Shown here: in pieces, positions 1 through 7,571 of the stretch | How positions within the stretch are numbered: position 1 is the stretch's first letter | Layout: each line of letters starts with the position of its first letter | Source: DASXVX01 sp036504075 | Lineage (GTDB): Bacteria > Bacillota > Sulfobacillia > Symbiobacteriales > Symbiobacteriaceae | Reading direction: 5' to 3' | DNA: 45,496 bases | Assembly: GCA_036504075.1 (NCBI GenBank) | Contig: DASXVX010000042.1 | Location: forward strand, 1-45,496 | Program-made: the position numbers and the translations under genes | The notes under the pieces: model-generated | Databases searched by the model: none | Seen by the model: only the letters and a program-made list of their open reading frames with translations | Told to the model about the DNA's origin: nothing

Positions 1-59
1 TCACGTGACCTTGTGCTCCCTGCTCGCTTGAACAGGCACTCCCTGAAATGGGGCAACAG

Positions 60-137
60 TAGAGAAAGCCGGATGCGTTAATAGCGCACGTCCGGTTTGG
101 GCGGGGGCCAGTTTCCGTGAGGAAGCTGGCCTACCCT
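60..137 (+). ncRNA. 3' end of a group II intron (domains V and VI)
   Basis: The sequence from about 64 to 100 folds as a group II intron domain V: AGCCGGA pairs with TCCGGTT, the upper stem is GCG/CGC with a TTAATA loop, and the AGC catalytic triad is at 67-69. It is followed at about 108-131 by a domain VI hairpin (GGCCAGTTTCC, loop GTGA, GGAAGCTGGCC), then CTACCCTAT, which fits the branch-point A and the AY 3' end of bacterial introns. The body and any reverse transcriptase would lie left of the window, so an intact intron cannot be told from a relic. The intron ends about 50 bases before the PHP gene, so it sits in that gene's leader. Confidence 0.75.
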
Positions 138-186
138 ATCCCCGCCCCGCGAGGAATCTCTGCGTGGCAGGGCGAAGTACGAACTC

Positions 187-999
187 ATGAAAAACGCAAT
201 CGTGAATCATCATACCCATACGGCCCGGTGCGGCCATGCCACCGGGCGGATGGAAGAGTACGTAGAGGCGGCCATTGCCGCCGGGCTGAAGGAACTGGGC
301 TTTTCGGACCACATCCCGCTGTACTGGCTGCCCGAGGAGCGGCGGGACCCCGGTTCGGCCATGCCCATGGTGGAACTGGATGATTACGTCCAGGACGTAA
401 TCCGGCTCCGGGAGCGCTATCCCGAGATTCCCATCCGGCTGGGCCTTGAGGCGGACTACGTCCCCGGGCACGAGGAAGAGCTGGTCCGAATTCTGGGGCT
501 GTACGACTGGGATTACGTCATCGGCTCCGTCCACTTCATTGGTGACTGGAATTTCGACCACGAGGGGTACATCAACCGGTACGCCGAGTGGGACATCTCC
601 GAGTTGTACGCCCGCTTCTTCACCCTGGAGATCATGGCGGCCCGGAGCGGTCTGTTCGACATCATGGGCCACCTGGACCTGATCAAGAAGTTCGGGCACC
701 GGCCGTCGGGCGACCTGGGGCGGCTCTATGCCGACGTGGCCGAGGCGGTTGCGGGCGTCGGGGTGGCCGTGGAGCTGAACACCGCCGGTTGGCGCAAGCC
801 GGTCGGAGAGGCCTATCCGAACCCAGTCCTGCTCCAGGAACTCTGCCGGCGGGGCGTGGACCTCGTAATCTCTTCGGATGCCCACGCACCGGCCGAGGTC
901 GCCCTGGGGTTCACCGAAGCCCGGGAGTTGGCCCGCACCGCCGGGTATAGGCAGATGGCCCGGTTTGCCGGCCGGCAGCGGCTCTTTGACCCCCTGTGA
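187..999 (+). CDS. PHP-domain phosphoesterase, histidinol-phosphatase (HisJ/HisK) type
   Basis: This 270-residue protein belongs to the PHP superfamily of metal-dependent phosphoesterases. The HisJ branch dephosphorylates histidinol phosphate in histidine synthesis, in the cytoplasm. The family motifs are visible in order: HxH near residues 9-11 followed by RCGH, GLEAD near 87, GSVHF near 115, GHLDL near 160 and SSDAH near 229-233, which together form the trinuclear metal site. Length matches HisJ proteins (about 260-280). The ATG start lies shortly after a group II intron end and has only a weak ribosome binding site. It stands alone, with a strong terminator 50 bases downstream and no his genes nearby, so the exact substrate is inferred. 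Confidence 0.85.
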   Translation: MKNAIVNHHTHTARCGHATGRMEEYVEAAIAAGLKELGFSDHIPLYWLPEERRDPGSAMPMVELDDYVQDVIRLRERYPEIPIRLGLEADYVPGHEEELVRILGLYDWDYVIGSVHFIGDWNFDHEGYINRYAEWDISELYARFFTLEIMAARSGLFDIMGHLDLIKKFGHRPSGDLGRLYADVAEAVAGVGVAVELNTAGWRKPVGEAYPNPVLLQELCRRGVDLVISSDAHAPAEVALGFTEARELARTAGYRQMARFAGRQRLFDPL

Positions 1000-1050
1000 A
1001 CCTGACCCCTGGTGATACGGACCCGCCCTGGATCCCCCGCAAGAACAGGT

Positions 1051-1083
1051 AGCGGACGCCCGCAAGGGGCGTCCGCTTTTTGT
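1051..1083 (+). terminator. Rho-independent terminator after the PHP gene
   Basis: An 11-base-pair GC-rich stem (AGCGGACGCCC, loop GCAA, GGGGCGTCCGCT) is followed by TTTTTGT. It closes the single-gene transcript of the PHP phosphoesterase. Confidence 0.9.
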
Positions 1084-1194
1084 ATGGCTGCCTACCTAGA
1101 TGCCAGGGTATGCAGCGATACCTGGGATGCCGGCAGTAGTCGGGTAGGCGGAAGGTACGGTAGCGACCGTGGTCACAGGTACCGCGTATTCATA

Positions 1195-1352
1195 CACACG
1201 ATACACAGTGGCGTTCGCTGCTGATGGTGAAGTGACCAACTCCACTGTCTTACAGCGGCGCGCACTTGCGGGCATTGACCAGTGCTTTCGGGAGGCGATC
1301 GCCGACCCCCAGAGGCAGCCCTCATTGGCCTACACGGTGGTCACTTTGCATA
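1195..1352 (+). repeat. Transposon-end-like repeat, copy A
   Basis: This stretch has a diverged second copy in the same orientation at about 14010-14171. Both begin near GCGTTCGCTRCTG and both end with the identical 21-mer spanning about 1328-1348 (GCCTACACGGTGGTCACTTTG is split here only by position). Each contains several TGACCA/TGGTCA motifs in both orientations, for example near 1232, 1277 and 1339, as expected for multiple transposase-binding sites at the end of an element. It lies just outside the 3' end of the ExeA-like ATPase gene, so I infer it is one end of that transposon. The 110 bases to its left (1084-1194) hold nothing recognisable. Confidence 0.55.
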
Positions 1353-1459
1353 ATGGCTGGCTAAGTTCTCTTCTGCAGCCCGGAAAAGAGCACCGGCTCG
1401 CAGCTCCCCCATAGCATCAGCCTTGTCTTCAGAGCAATCCCCGACATACACCCACCTCA

Positions 1460-2377
1460 TCAATCTTGTCGCCGACAGCGTTCTTTGGCGCCGGAGTGCC
1501 CGACGCCGCCGGCACCCACGCAAAACGTCCCCAGCACAGGCAGCACCTGTCGCTGGGAACGTTCTCGTTTACCACCCGGCCACTGCCTGGTCAGTGGCGT
1601 CGAACTCTGCGGCCACCCGTCGACGACCTTCTGGTCGTGCGCGCAGGCGTCCAGCAAGCAGCCCGTGCCGTATGCGTTAATCAGTCTCGGGATCCCTCGG
1701 GTCAGCGCCGCCAGCGCTTGCACCGCATGCTCTGAGAAGATCGGCCGCACCGCACCGGCCAGCCGCATTTGGTGCTCGATGGATGGCCCCACCTGATCCG
1801 GAGGCAGGCCGCCCAGGCGGTAGCGCACCTGGACTTGCTGCAGCAGCGCCTCGTACGCCCGCAGTTTTAGCTTGCTCCGGAGCTCCGGCTGCCCCACCAG
1901 CCCGAAGCTAATTGGCGAGACCGAGTCGAACTGGAAGTTCAGGATGAACCGGATCTCCTGCAGCATCTCCGGGGCTAACAGATGGGCCTCATCCAGCGCG
2001 ATAACCGGCTGCCGGCCGTGGCTCCGGTACCCCTCCAGCAACGTCGTTTCGAAGAGCCGCTTCGCCTCTCGCCCGTGAAACGGCGCCTGCACCCCGAGTT
2101 GTCCCAGCACGTCCCGATAGAAAGACCGGGGGTTCAGCTCCGAGTCCGCGATGTAGACGAACTGGTGCTGCGTCCGGTCCACCTGGTCGTACAGCGCCCG
2201 CACGGCGGTGGACTTGCCGGCGCCGGTCTCCCCGGTAATGAGTCCGAACGCCCGCGTCTGGATGATATATTGCAGCCGGGACACCAGTTCCTGGTGCTGC
2301 TGCGACGGGAACAACTGGCTTGTGGGCAGGTCCTTGCGAAACGGCAGGCCGGTGAGGCCAAAATGCTCACGAAACAT
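1460..2377 (-). CDS. ExeA-like AAA+ ATPase of a transposon, C-terminus frameshifted
   Basis: This 305-residue AAA+ ATPase is of the ExeA/TniB/TnsC-like group, which in mobile elements acts as an ATP-dependent target-selection or transposase-activating protein. It opens with the family's MFREHFGLTGLPF-type start, has Walker A GETGAGKST near residue 50 and Walker B VIALDEAH near 127, and ends the ATPase core with a GIPRLIN sensor motif near 230. The ATG lies inside the 3' end of the recombinase gene (11-base overlap), so the two are translationally coupled. After residue about 252 (KVVDG) the reading frame is abnormal. A +/-1 shift near 1615 would continue the family-like tail VAAEFDATDQAVAGW and stop at 1569. 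The last roughly 50 residues given here are therefore probably out-of-frame. Confidence 0.8.
   Translation of the reverse strand: MFREHFGLTGLPFRKDLPTSQLFPSQQHQELVSRLQYIIQTRAFGLITGETGAGKSTAVRALYDQVDRTQHQFVYIADSELNPRSFYRDVLGQLGVQAPFHGREAKRLFETTLLEGYRSHGRQPVIALDEAHLLAPEMLQEIRFILNFQFDSVSPISFGLVGQPELRSKLKLRAYEALLQQVQVRYRLGGLPPDQVGPSIEHQMRLAGAVRPIFSEHAVQALAALTRGIPRLINAYGTGCLLDACAHDQKVVDGWPQSSTPLTRQWPGGKRERSQRQVLPVLGTFCVGAGGVGHSGAKERCRRQD
1521..1566 (-). terminator. Inverted repeat / terminator just after the ATPase gene
   Basis: On the minus strand AACGTTCCCAGC pairs with GCTGGGGACGTT across a 16-base loop and runs into TTTTGC, immediately after the TAA at 1569-1571 that would end the ATPase in its original frame. 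The same hairpin, slightly diverged, recurs in the relic at about 13866-13912, which supports it as a conserved part of the element. Confidence 0.6.
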
Positions 2378-3872
2378 GACCCTTGCCCTCCCCGCCCATA
2401 AGCCGGCTTACCAGAGATTTGTGACGCACCGCCTCGTTGTCCCATCCTCTGGCCACGGCATCTCGAACCAGAAGCCGAGCGTCCAGGAGTTGCTGCTGAA
2501 ACACCGGTCTGGCCTCGGGCAAGGGAATAAACGAAGAGCAGTTCTCGCAGATGTTTGCGTGTTGGCAGACTTGTTCGAGCACCTGGCGCAGGCAGTAGCC
2601 GTGAGCGAGCCGGGTCTTGAGCTGGTTCACCTCCATCCAGTCCGATGCTGCGAGCGTTATGGCGGCGCAGGAAGGCTTGGGTTGGACTACGGACAGGTCG
2701 TAGATGGCCGGCGCGTATTGCCGCTTAACTGTCTCCAGGGCTTGTTCGTATTGCTGCCGCACGGTGCTGTCGAAGAGATGACCGTAGCGGAGGCTCATCT
2801 CCATGGTCACCTGCCCAAGAAGGTGCATGAGGGTCTGGAGAGTCACTCCAGCATTCACAAGTGCCGTCGCATAGGTGTGACGAAGCTGGTGGGGGGTAAT
2901 GCGCAACGGAGTCCCATCCTGATCCAACAACCCGGCCCTGCCAACCGCCTTGGCTAAGCCGTCCCGAATATGCTCTCGGCTCACTCGCTTGCCCCGGATG
3001 ACGAAGAGGTACTCCGTCGGCGCTCCGGTAAGTGGGTGGGGAAGCGATTTCTGAGTCCCTCGCAGTTCCGCCAGAGCGTCCAGGAGAGCCAGCGTTTCGT
3101 CGTCCAACGGTACCATTCGCTCCGTGTGTAGCTTGCCGAGTGGGACCTTCAGCCAGGCCCCTTTACCCAGGACATGGTGTACGCAGTCCAGTTCGAGGTC
3201 GACCAGTTCGCCGATCCGCATGCCCGTTGCGCGGAGAATGAGCAGTCCGTAACGCTGGACCGGATTTTCGAGGGCTCGAACCCCTTGCATGAGGCGTTCT
3301 TCTTGTTCTTTGGGAATGTACCGGGGCAACAGATAGTCAACTTTGGGCAGGTCGCTCTTGAACACCTTAAGCGTTCGCCCCGGACTTTCAGCCCAACCCC
3401 ACTCGGCGATCTGGTCCAAGAAGCACTTCACGTCGAGGATGGCGTTTTTCTTGTCGCTTTGGCCAATGGGATGGGTTTGGCCCCCCTGGGCCTAGCGGAC
3501 GCGCTCAACGTTCCAAATGAGCCAGGGCTCGATATGCTTCTGCCGGTCCAACTGAGCGATCTCCGTGACGTCCGGAGCGTGCTGAAACATGAACCGTGAG
3601 AATAGGCGGAAGCTCCGGCAATAGCCAAGGACCGTGCTTTGGCGGTGGGTGGTCCTGAGTTTCACCGCAAAGGTGACCATGGTTCGCCTGAAACCCGCTT
3701 GAGACAGATCCGCCAGACGTTCAGCCCACGAGGCCGTATTCGCGCTCCGGTGGACAGCAGGTTTGGCTAGCACCCCGAGATGGTACAAGACATTTTCCAC
3801 GGCATGGAGGGAGATCGTGAAGTGATGTCCAGGCCGGCCAGTGGCAGCAGCACCCAGAAGACCGTCAGCCAC
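2367..3872 (-). pseudogene. Tyrosine recombinase/integrase with an in-frame TAG
   Basis: Two same-frame segments, 3872-3495 and 3491-2367, are separated only by a TAG at 3494-3492. Read through, they give one protein of about 500 codons. The N-terminal part resembles a SAM-like core-binding domain. The C-terminal part is a tyrosine-recombinase catalytic domain with Arg in RATGMRIGEL, HQLRHTYA, and the Tyr nucleophile in SLRYGHL. The usual LLGH is LLGQ here. A Cys-rich tail (YCLRQVLEQVC, CENCSSF) fits the zinc-ribbon C-terminus of Firmicute transposon recombinases. Catalytic residues are all after the stop, and a GTG at 3431 could start a shorter product lacking the DNA-binding domain. I read this as a nonsense-mutated gene. 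Suppression is possible but nothing here supports it. Confidence 0.8.
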
Positions 3873-3895
3873 TCGCCGGCACGCCGTCTGCGCAT
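3767..3895 (-). pseudogene. Truncated start of a membrane or secreted protein interrupted by the transposon
   Basis: Just downstream of tetR on the same strand, an ATG at 3895 is preceded by a good ribosome binding site (GCGGAGGTGGG) and opens MRRRRAGEWLTVFWVLLPLA, which is a positively charged start plus a hydrophobic segment. After about 24 codons the sequence enters the recombinase gene in another frame and stops at about 3767. I infer a gene, probably a TetR-controlled transporter or membrane protein, whose remainder was lost when the transposon arrived. The family cannot be named from so little. Confidence 0.45.
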
Positions 3896-3946
3896 CGCAC
3901 CCACCTCCGCTTTCTCAAATGATACGTGATGGCACGACGGCGTGCC

Positions 3947-4549
3947 TTACGCCGGCGGGGAGATTGTCGCGATACCGTGGAACAAGGCATCCATGCTGTC
4001 AGTCATGCGCTGCCGGAGCGGCTCCTCGCCGTCGGTATCTGACCAGTCCAGAAGGACCCCAAAATAGGTTTGCACGGCAAGCGTGGCGAGCGTTTGCGGG
4101 GTGAAGCGGATGGTGAACTCGCCCTGCTCCTGCCCCAGCCGGAAGACCGGTACCAGTGCCGCCCGCATGGCGTTGATCGCCCCGCTGGTCGCGGCCCCGT
4201 TCTCGGCTCCCGCAAGGGCGGCTTGGAACATCCCGCGAATGAGGACGGGGGTGAAAGGAAGCCGCCCGGCCATCGCGATCAGCAACGCCCGAACCTGAGG
4301 TGCCAAGGGCCCCGAACCCGTTGCGATGGCGTCCAGCTGTCCGACCGCCCAGGTGTACTGCGAGTCGCCAACCTGCAGCAGCACATCCTCCTTGGTGGCG
4401 AAGTAGTTGAAAAACGTTCCCTTGGCCACTCCCACGGCCTGTGTGATCTGGGCCACGGTGGTGGTCTCGTAGCCGTGCCGCGCAAATAGAGTTAGTGCCG
4501 TGTGAATCAAGGCATCCCGCGTGGCGGTCTTCTTCTCAGCGCGCTTCAC
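3947..4549 (-). CDS. TetR/AcrR-family transcriptional regulator
   Basis: A 200-residue cytoplasmic repressor of normal TetR length. The N-terminal helix-turn-helix occupies about residues 10-56 (ALTLFARHGYETTTVAQI, then GVAKGTFFNYFATKEDVL). The C-terminal half is the ligand-binding, dimer-forming domain, whose ligand cannot be predicted. The start is GTG at 4549 with GGAGGGA seven bases upstream. It lies 27 bases after the NuoB remnant and downstream of a large double palindrome at 4972-5016, which I infer to be its own operator. The gene it would control downstream appears destroyed (see 3767-3895). Confidence 0.88.
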   Translation of the reverse strand: MKRAEKKTATRDALIHTALTLFARHGYETTTVAQITQAVGVAKGTFFNYFATKEDVLLQVGDSQYTWAVGQLDAIATGSGPLAPQVRALLIAMAGRLPFTPVLIRGMFQAALAGAENGAATSGAINAMRAALVPVFRLGQEQGEFTIRFTPQTLATLAVQTYFGVLLDWSDTDGEEPLRQRMTDSMDALFHGIATISPPA

Positions 4550-4576
4550 GAATCTCCCTCCAACGAGGGGGTCGGG

Positions 4577-4947
4577 TCACCCCCTGGTGACAATTCCTCG
4601 CTCACCGGTCTTGATCAGCGACTGTATCTCCATGAGCGCCTGAAGGAAGGCCTCGGGACGGGGCGGGCAGCCGGGAACATAAACGTCCACCGGGATGACC
4701 TTGTGCACGCCGTCGACCACGTTGTAGGTACCCCAGTAGGGCCCGCCGTTGGCGGCACAAGCCCCCCAATCACGTACTTGGGTTCGGCCATCTGATCATA
4801 TAGGCGCCGCACCACGACAATCACCTTTTCCACGACCTTTGGGAGCTTGCCCACCAATACGTTCGGGTTGACCTCCACGTCCGATTCCACCACAGGGTCA
4901 TTCAGCCAGTCCAATTCGGGCACTTGCTTTTGGATCATGCCTATCAT
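4577..4947 (-). pseudogene. NuoB-like C-terminal remnant, frameshifted
   Basis: Read across a shift in a run of six G on the minus strand (about 4770-4765), this gives VVRRLYDQMAEPKYVIG, then ACAANGGPYWGTYNVVDGV, then IPVDVYVPGCPPRPEAFLQA, and stops at 4577. These are the last conserved blocks of NuoB, the complex I subunit that binds iron-sulfur cluster N2, including two of its four Cys ligands. The upstream CC ligand pair and the whole N-terminal half are absent, replaced by about 45 residues I do not recognise. A start near 4938 or 4947 behind GGAGG is possible. The tail sits in the transcript driven by the operator-promoter at 4961-5016, so it has been inserted ahead of tetR or captured by that promoter. 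No other nuo genes are nearby. Confidence 0.7.
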
Positions 4948-4960
4948 CGCCTCCGGCGCC

Positions 4961-5016
4961 AGCATAGCCTAAAAGGTGACCATTGGTCAAGATTAAATTG
5001 ACCAATGGTCACCTTT
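4961..5016 (-). promoter_or_regulatory. Double palindromic TetR-type operator overlapping a promoter
   Basis: A perfect 19-bp inverted repeat (arms 4972-4990 and 4998-5016, 7-base spacer) is built from two 13-bp palindromes, TGACCATTGGTCA (4977-4989) and TGACCAATGGTCA (4999-5011). On the minus strand TTGACC (4990-4985) and TATGCT (4966-4961) form -35 and -10 boxes 18 bases apart, so the repeat covers the promoter. The arrangement is typical of TetR-family autorepression, and the only TetR gene downstream is at 3947-4549. Confidence 0.7.
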
Positions 5017-5062
5017 GCTGGCTCTAGCCGCGACACCCGCCATTCCAGGGGCGAGGACCGGC

Positions 5063-5290
5063 TTACTTGATCTTCTTTATCACAATCTCTTCGAAGCCGT
5101 CGCGCTTGATCACTTCGACGAACTCCTGGCCAGCCTTCTGGGCCCACAGAGGGATGTCCCGGCTGGAGCCGGAGTCGGTGGAATATACGGCGATGGTCTC
5201 GCCGGCGCTAGCCGTCTTGACAGCACGGATCATTTCCATCATCGGACCGGGGCAAAAGCTACCGCGGGCGTCGATCGTCTTGTCGGCCAT
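5063..5290 (-). CDS. tusA: TusA-family sulfur carrier protein
   Basis: A 75-residue protein of the TusA/SirA family, which passes persulfide sulfur between proteins in the cytoplasm. The hallmark CPxP motif is present (DARGSFCPGPMMEM, Cys near residue 13), and the size and C-terminal beta-strand (EEIVIKKIK) are normal. The start is ATG at 5290 because AGGAGGTG lies seven bases upstream. The GTG at 5299 would fall within that site. It is 30 bases downstream of a DsrE-family gene on the same strand, a pairing common in sulfur-relay operons. Confidence 0.88.
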   Translation of the reverse strand: MADKTIDARGSFCPGPMMEMIRAVKTASAGETIAVYSTDSGSSRDIPLWAQKAGQEFVEVIKRDGFEEIVIKKIK

Positions 5291-5320
5291 GATGAGCACC
5301 TCCTGTAGATAGGGTCACAC

Positions 5321-5740
5321 CTAAATATACAGCGTGATCTTGCCTTCCTTGGCGTAGTCGACGAACTCGCCAACGCCGGCGACGCCGTCCACCACGTCGT
5401 CAAGGTCTTCCTTCGTCAGGCCGAACATGTCCATGGTCATGCCGCAGGCGAAGACTTTGACGTCGCCCAGTTCCTTGGCGGTCTTCAAGGTGTCGAGCCA
5501 GTTGGGGATCTTCTTCTCCTGCATGATTTGCATCATCGCTGGGCCCATGTGCTCGAACTCCTTGGCGATGGGCAGGTTCTTGTTGTTGCCCTTCTTGAGG
5601 GCGAGAATGCCCCACATGGTGAGGAACAGTTGGACCTCCTGACCCATCGCGACGGCACCGGACGCAATAATACCAACCGACATCAGCTTGTCTGCGGTAC
5701 CGGAGAAGATGATCATCGACGTACGCTCTTTCTGAGACAT
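5321..5740 (-). CDS. DsrE/DsrF-like (DsrE2) sulfur-relay family protein
   Basis: A 139-residue cytoplasmic protein resembling the DsrE/F family and its DsrE2 peroxiredoxin-like branch, which receive or donate persulfide with TusA partners. It begins with a Rossmann-like strand and helix (MIIFSGTADKLMSVGIIASG), has a FLTMWGILAL strand, and a conserved Cys in KVFACGMTMDMFG near residue 100 that is the likely sulfur-accepting residue. The ATG start has GGAGGTG upstream. It heads the two-gene DsrE-TusA unit. Sulfane-sulfur handling is inferred from family and pairing. No rhodanese or heterodisulfide reductase genes are nearby. Confidence 0.85.
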   Translation of the reverse strand: MSQKERTSMIIFSGTADKLMSVGIIASGAVAMGQEVQLFLTMWGILALKKGNNKNLPIAKEFEHMGPAMMQIMQEKKIPNWLDTLKTAKELGDVKVFACGMTMDMFGLTKEDLDDVVDGVAGVGEFVDYAKEGKITLYI

Positions 5741-5903
5741 GAAGACACCTCCGATTTGTTGTTCAAGGGTCCCGGCAATCGGCTTGGCGCACCTTCGTCA
5801 AAACGGGGGCGGTCTGCCCCACTGTAACCAGCAACTCCTGAACCGGGGGGGACAGGAGAACCCAGCAAGAATTGTTTCTGACATGTATGTTAGGCGGCAG
5901 GCC

Positions 5904-6710
5904 CTACCGGGCCGGTTTGCCCAGGAGCAATTTGGCCATTCGTCGGACAAGGTTGCGGGGTGTGAGTCCCATCATAAGGACCATCACCTTGTTCAGTACC
6001 CCCGGAACCGAGACTGCTTTCCCCCGCATGAGTGCACGGTAGCCTCTGCCGGCGACGTCGGCCGCCTCCATGGCAGGCAGCGCGAAGATCCTGGCACCCT
6101 CCATCTTCGACCGCCGGGCGAACTCCGTCCGTGTCACTCCCGGACAGAAGGCGGTCACCGTCACGCCCGTCCCCCGCAACTCTTCGGACAGCGCCTCCGA
6201 GAAGCTCAGGACGTACGCCTTTGTGGCAAAGTAGACTGCCGTAAAGGGTCCCGGCATGACCGAGGCGATCGCAGCCACGTTCATTACTTTTCCGCGCTTA
6301 CGTTCCAGCATGGCCGGGAGGAACAGCTTGGTCAGGTGAGTGAGCGACGACATGTTGACCTGAATCGTCTGCAGTTCCTTCTGGAGGTCCGTCTCCAAGA
6401 ACGGCCCATACTCGCCGACGCCCGCATTGTTGATGAGAATGTCTACGTGGATATGCTTGTCCCTCAACTCTGCGAAGATTTCCGCTGGTGAAGAAGGCTC
6501 AGACAGGTCCTTCGCGATCACCCTGGCGGTCACGCCGTAGGCCTGGCCGAACTCGCTTGCGACCTGCTCCAGCCTCTTGCGGTCCCGTGCCACCAGCACC
6601 AGATCCCAGCCATTGCGGCCAAACTGCTTGGCCAGTTCGTAGCCGAGCCCGGCGGATGCGCCCGTGACGAGAACCGTCCCCTGTTTGCTCTGTTGCCCCT
6701 TGCCCTGCAT
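5904..6710 (-). CDS. Short-chain dehydrogenase/reductase (classical SDR)
   Basis: A 268-residue NAD(P)-dependent oxidoreductase. The cofactor motif TGASAGLG lies near residues 16-23, NNAG near 95, the catalytic Ser in NVAAIASV, and YFATK supplies the Tyr-x3-Lys pair. The sequence after it (SFSEALSEELRGTGVTVTAF) is characteristic of the DltE/YqjQ-like branch, whose substrates are mostly unknown. ATG at 6710 is chosen over 6746 because AAGGAGGA is ten bases upstream. A FadR-like operator lies 220 bases upstream, next to a TetR gene, so control by that regulator and a lipid-related substrate are plausible but inferred. Confidence 0.88.
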   Translation of the reverse strand: MQGKGQQSKQGTVLVTGASAGLGYELAKQFGRNGWDLVLVARDRKRLEQVASEFGQAYGVTARVIAKDLSEPSSPAEIFAELRDKHIHVDILINNAGVGEYGPFLETDLQKELQTIQVNMSSLTHLTKLFLPAMLERKRGKVMNVAAIASVMPGPFTAVYFATKAYVLSFSEALSEELRGTGVTVTAFCPGVTRTEFARRSKMEGARIFALPAMEAADVAGRGYRALMRGKAVSVPGVLNKVMVLMMGLTPRNLVRRMAKLLLGKPAR

Positions 6711-6930
6711 CGTGCATTCCTCCTTATCCTTTTGCTTATGGTTCAAACTGGATTAGCGGGTTCATCGATTCGGGCCTGTTGCCAAGGCGAGCCACCGACA
6801 CATATCAGTTGACAGCATATAGATTGTAGTTACATTTATATGTTACTTACAGATCACATCCCACAACCTGGCACAGCCAAGCCTCAATTAGCCGGCTGAC
6901 TGGACCCTCGTCTCAGCCATCAGCGCTTGC

Positions 6931-6948
6931 GGAATGAATAGTCATTCC
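6931..6948. promoter_or_regulatory. FadR-like palindromic operator 1
   Basis: GGAATGAATAGTCATTCC contains an exact match to the core of the B. subtilis FadR consensus (GAATGAMTANTCATTC). It lies between the 3' end of the TetR gene at 6972-7544 and the SDR gene, in the right place to control the SDR transcript. A second, weaker site sits at the TetR promoter. Confidence 0.7.
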
Positions 6949-6971
6949 GATAAGGCCATAAAATGAGCCGG

Positions 6972-7544
6972 TTACCGACGGATGGATTCCCAACAGCCTT
7001 GACCGATTGCCTCAATTATCGCAGGCGTCAGGATTAAACTCCCGACGTGGACGGCCTTGAACAGGCCAATAAAGGCCCCCAGCACCATAGCGACCAATGC
7101 GTCCGCCGGCAGGGGCTTGGCGATTTGCTGTTCGATCAGGTCCTCCATAAACGCCCTCAGGAAACGCATTACTTTATCCAACGCAGCATGACTTGCTTCA
7201 TTGAGGTATGGTGCATGGTGATGCGTCTCCAGGAAAGTGAAGGCGGTCGGGTTCTGCAGGGCAAACTGCACCATTTGGGCCCAGAGGAACTGAAACCGGG
7301 TTAGCGCCGGCGCATGGGTGGGAAATCCGTCGGTAATGGCGTGGTAGAACCGGCCCTTCCACTCCTGGTACACGGCGTTGCCCAGCTCTTCTTTGCTCAC
7401 AAAGTAGCGGTAGATGGTTCCGGTTCCCACGCCGGCTCGTTCAGCGATCATTGGAATAACTGTACCGTCAACCCCGCGTTCGGTGAATAGCTCCAGCGCA
7501 GCCTGAAGGATCGCAGCCCGCTTATTGGTCCCATCTATAGTCAT
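6972..7544 (-). CDS. TetR-family regulator, FadR-like
   Basis: A 190-residue repressor. The HTH spans about residues 8-54 (ILQAALELFTERGVDGTVIP, GVGTGTIYRYFVSKEELG), followed by an all-helical ligand-binding domain. Length is close to B. subtilis FadR (194), and two sites resembling the FadR operator flank the gene at 6931-6948 and 7572-7587. I therefore infer an acyl-CoA-type sensor, though the family binds many ligands. ATG at 7544 is the start where homology to TetR begins. The longer reading frame to 7805 runs through the promoter and is rejected. The ribosome binding site is weak (GGTGAG). Confidence 0.85.
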   Translation of the reverse strand: MTIDGTNKRAAILQAALELFTERGVDGTVIPMIAERAGVGTGTIYRYFVSKEELGNAVYQEWKGRFYHAITDGFPTHAPALTRFQFLWAQMVQFALQNPTAFTFLETHHHAPYLNEASHAALDKVMRFLRAFMEDLIEQQIAKPLPADALVAMVLGAFIGLFKAVHVGSLILTPAIIEAIGQGCWESIRR

Positions 7545-7571
7545 GGCCCAGGTCTCACCACCCGCAAGACG

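Noticed and set aside
3492..3494. TAG in the recombinase as pyrrolysine or programmed readthrough
   Set aside because: No PYLIS-like context, no pyl genes and no other internal TAG are seen; a nonsense mutation in a decaying element is simpler.
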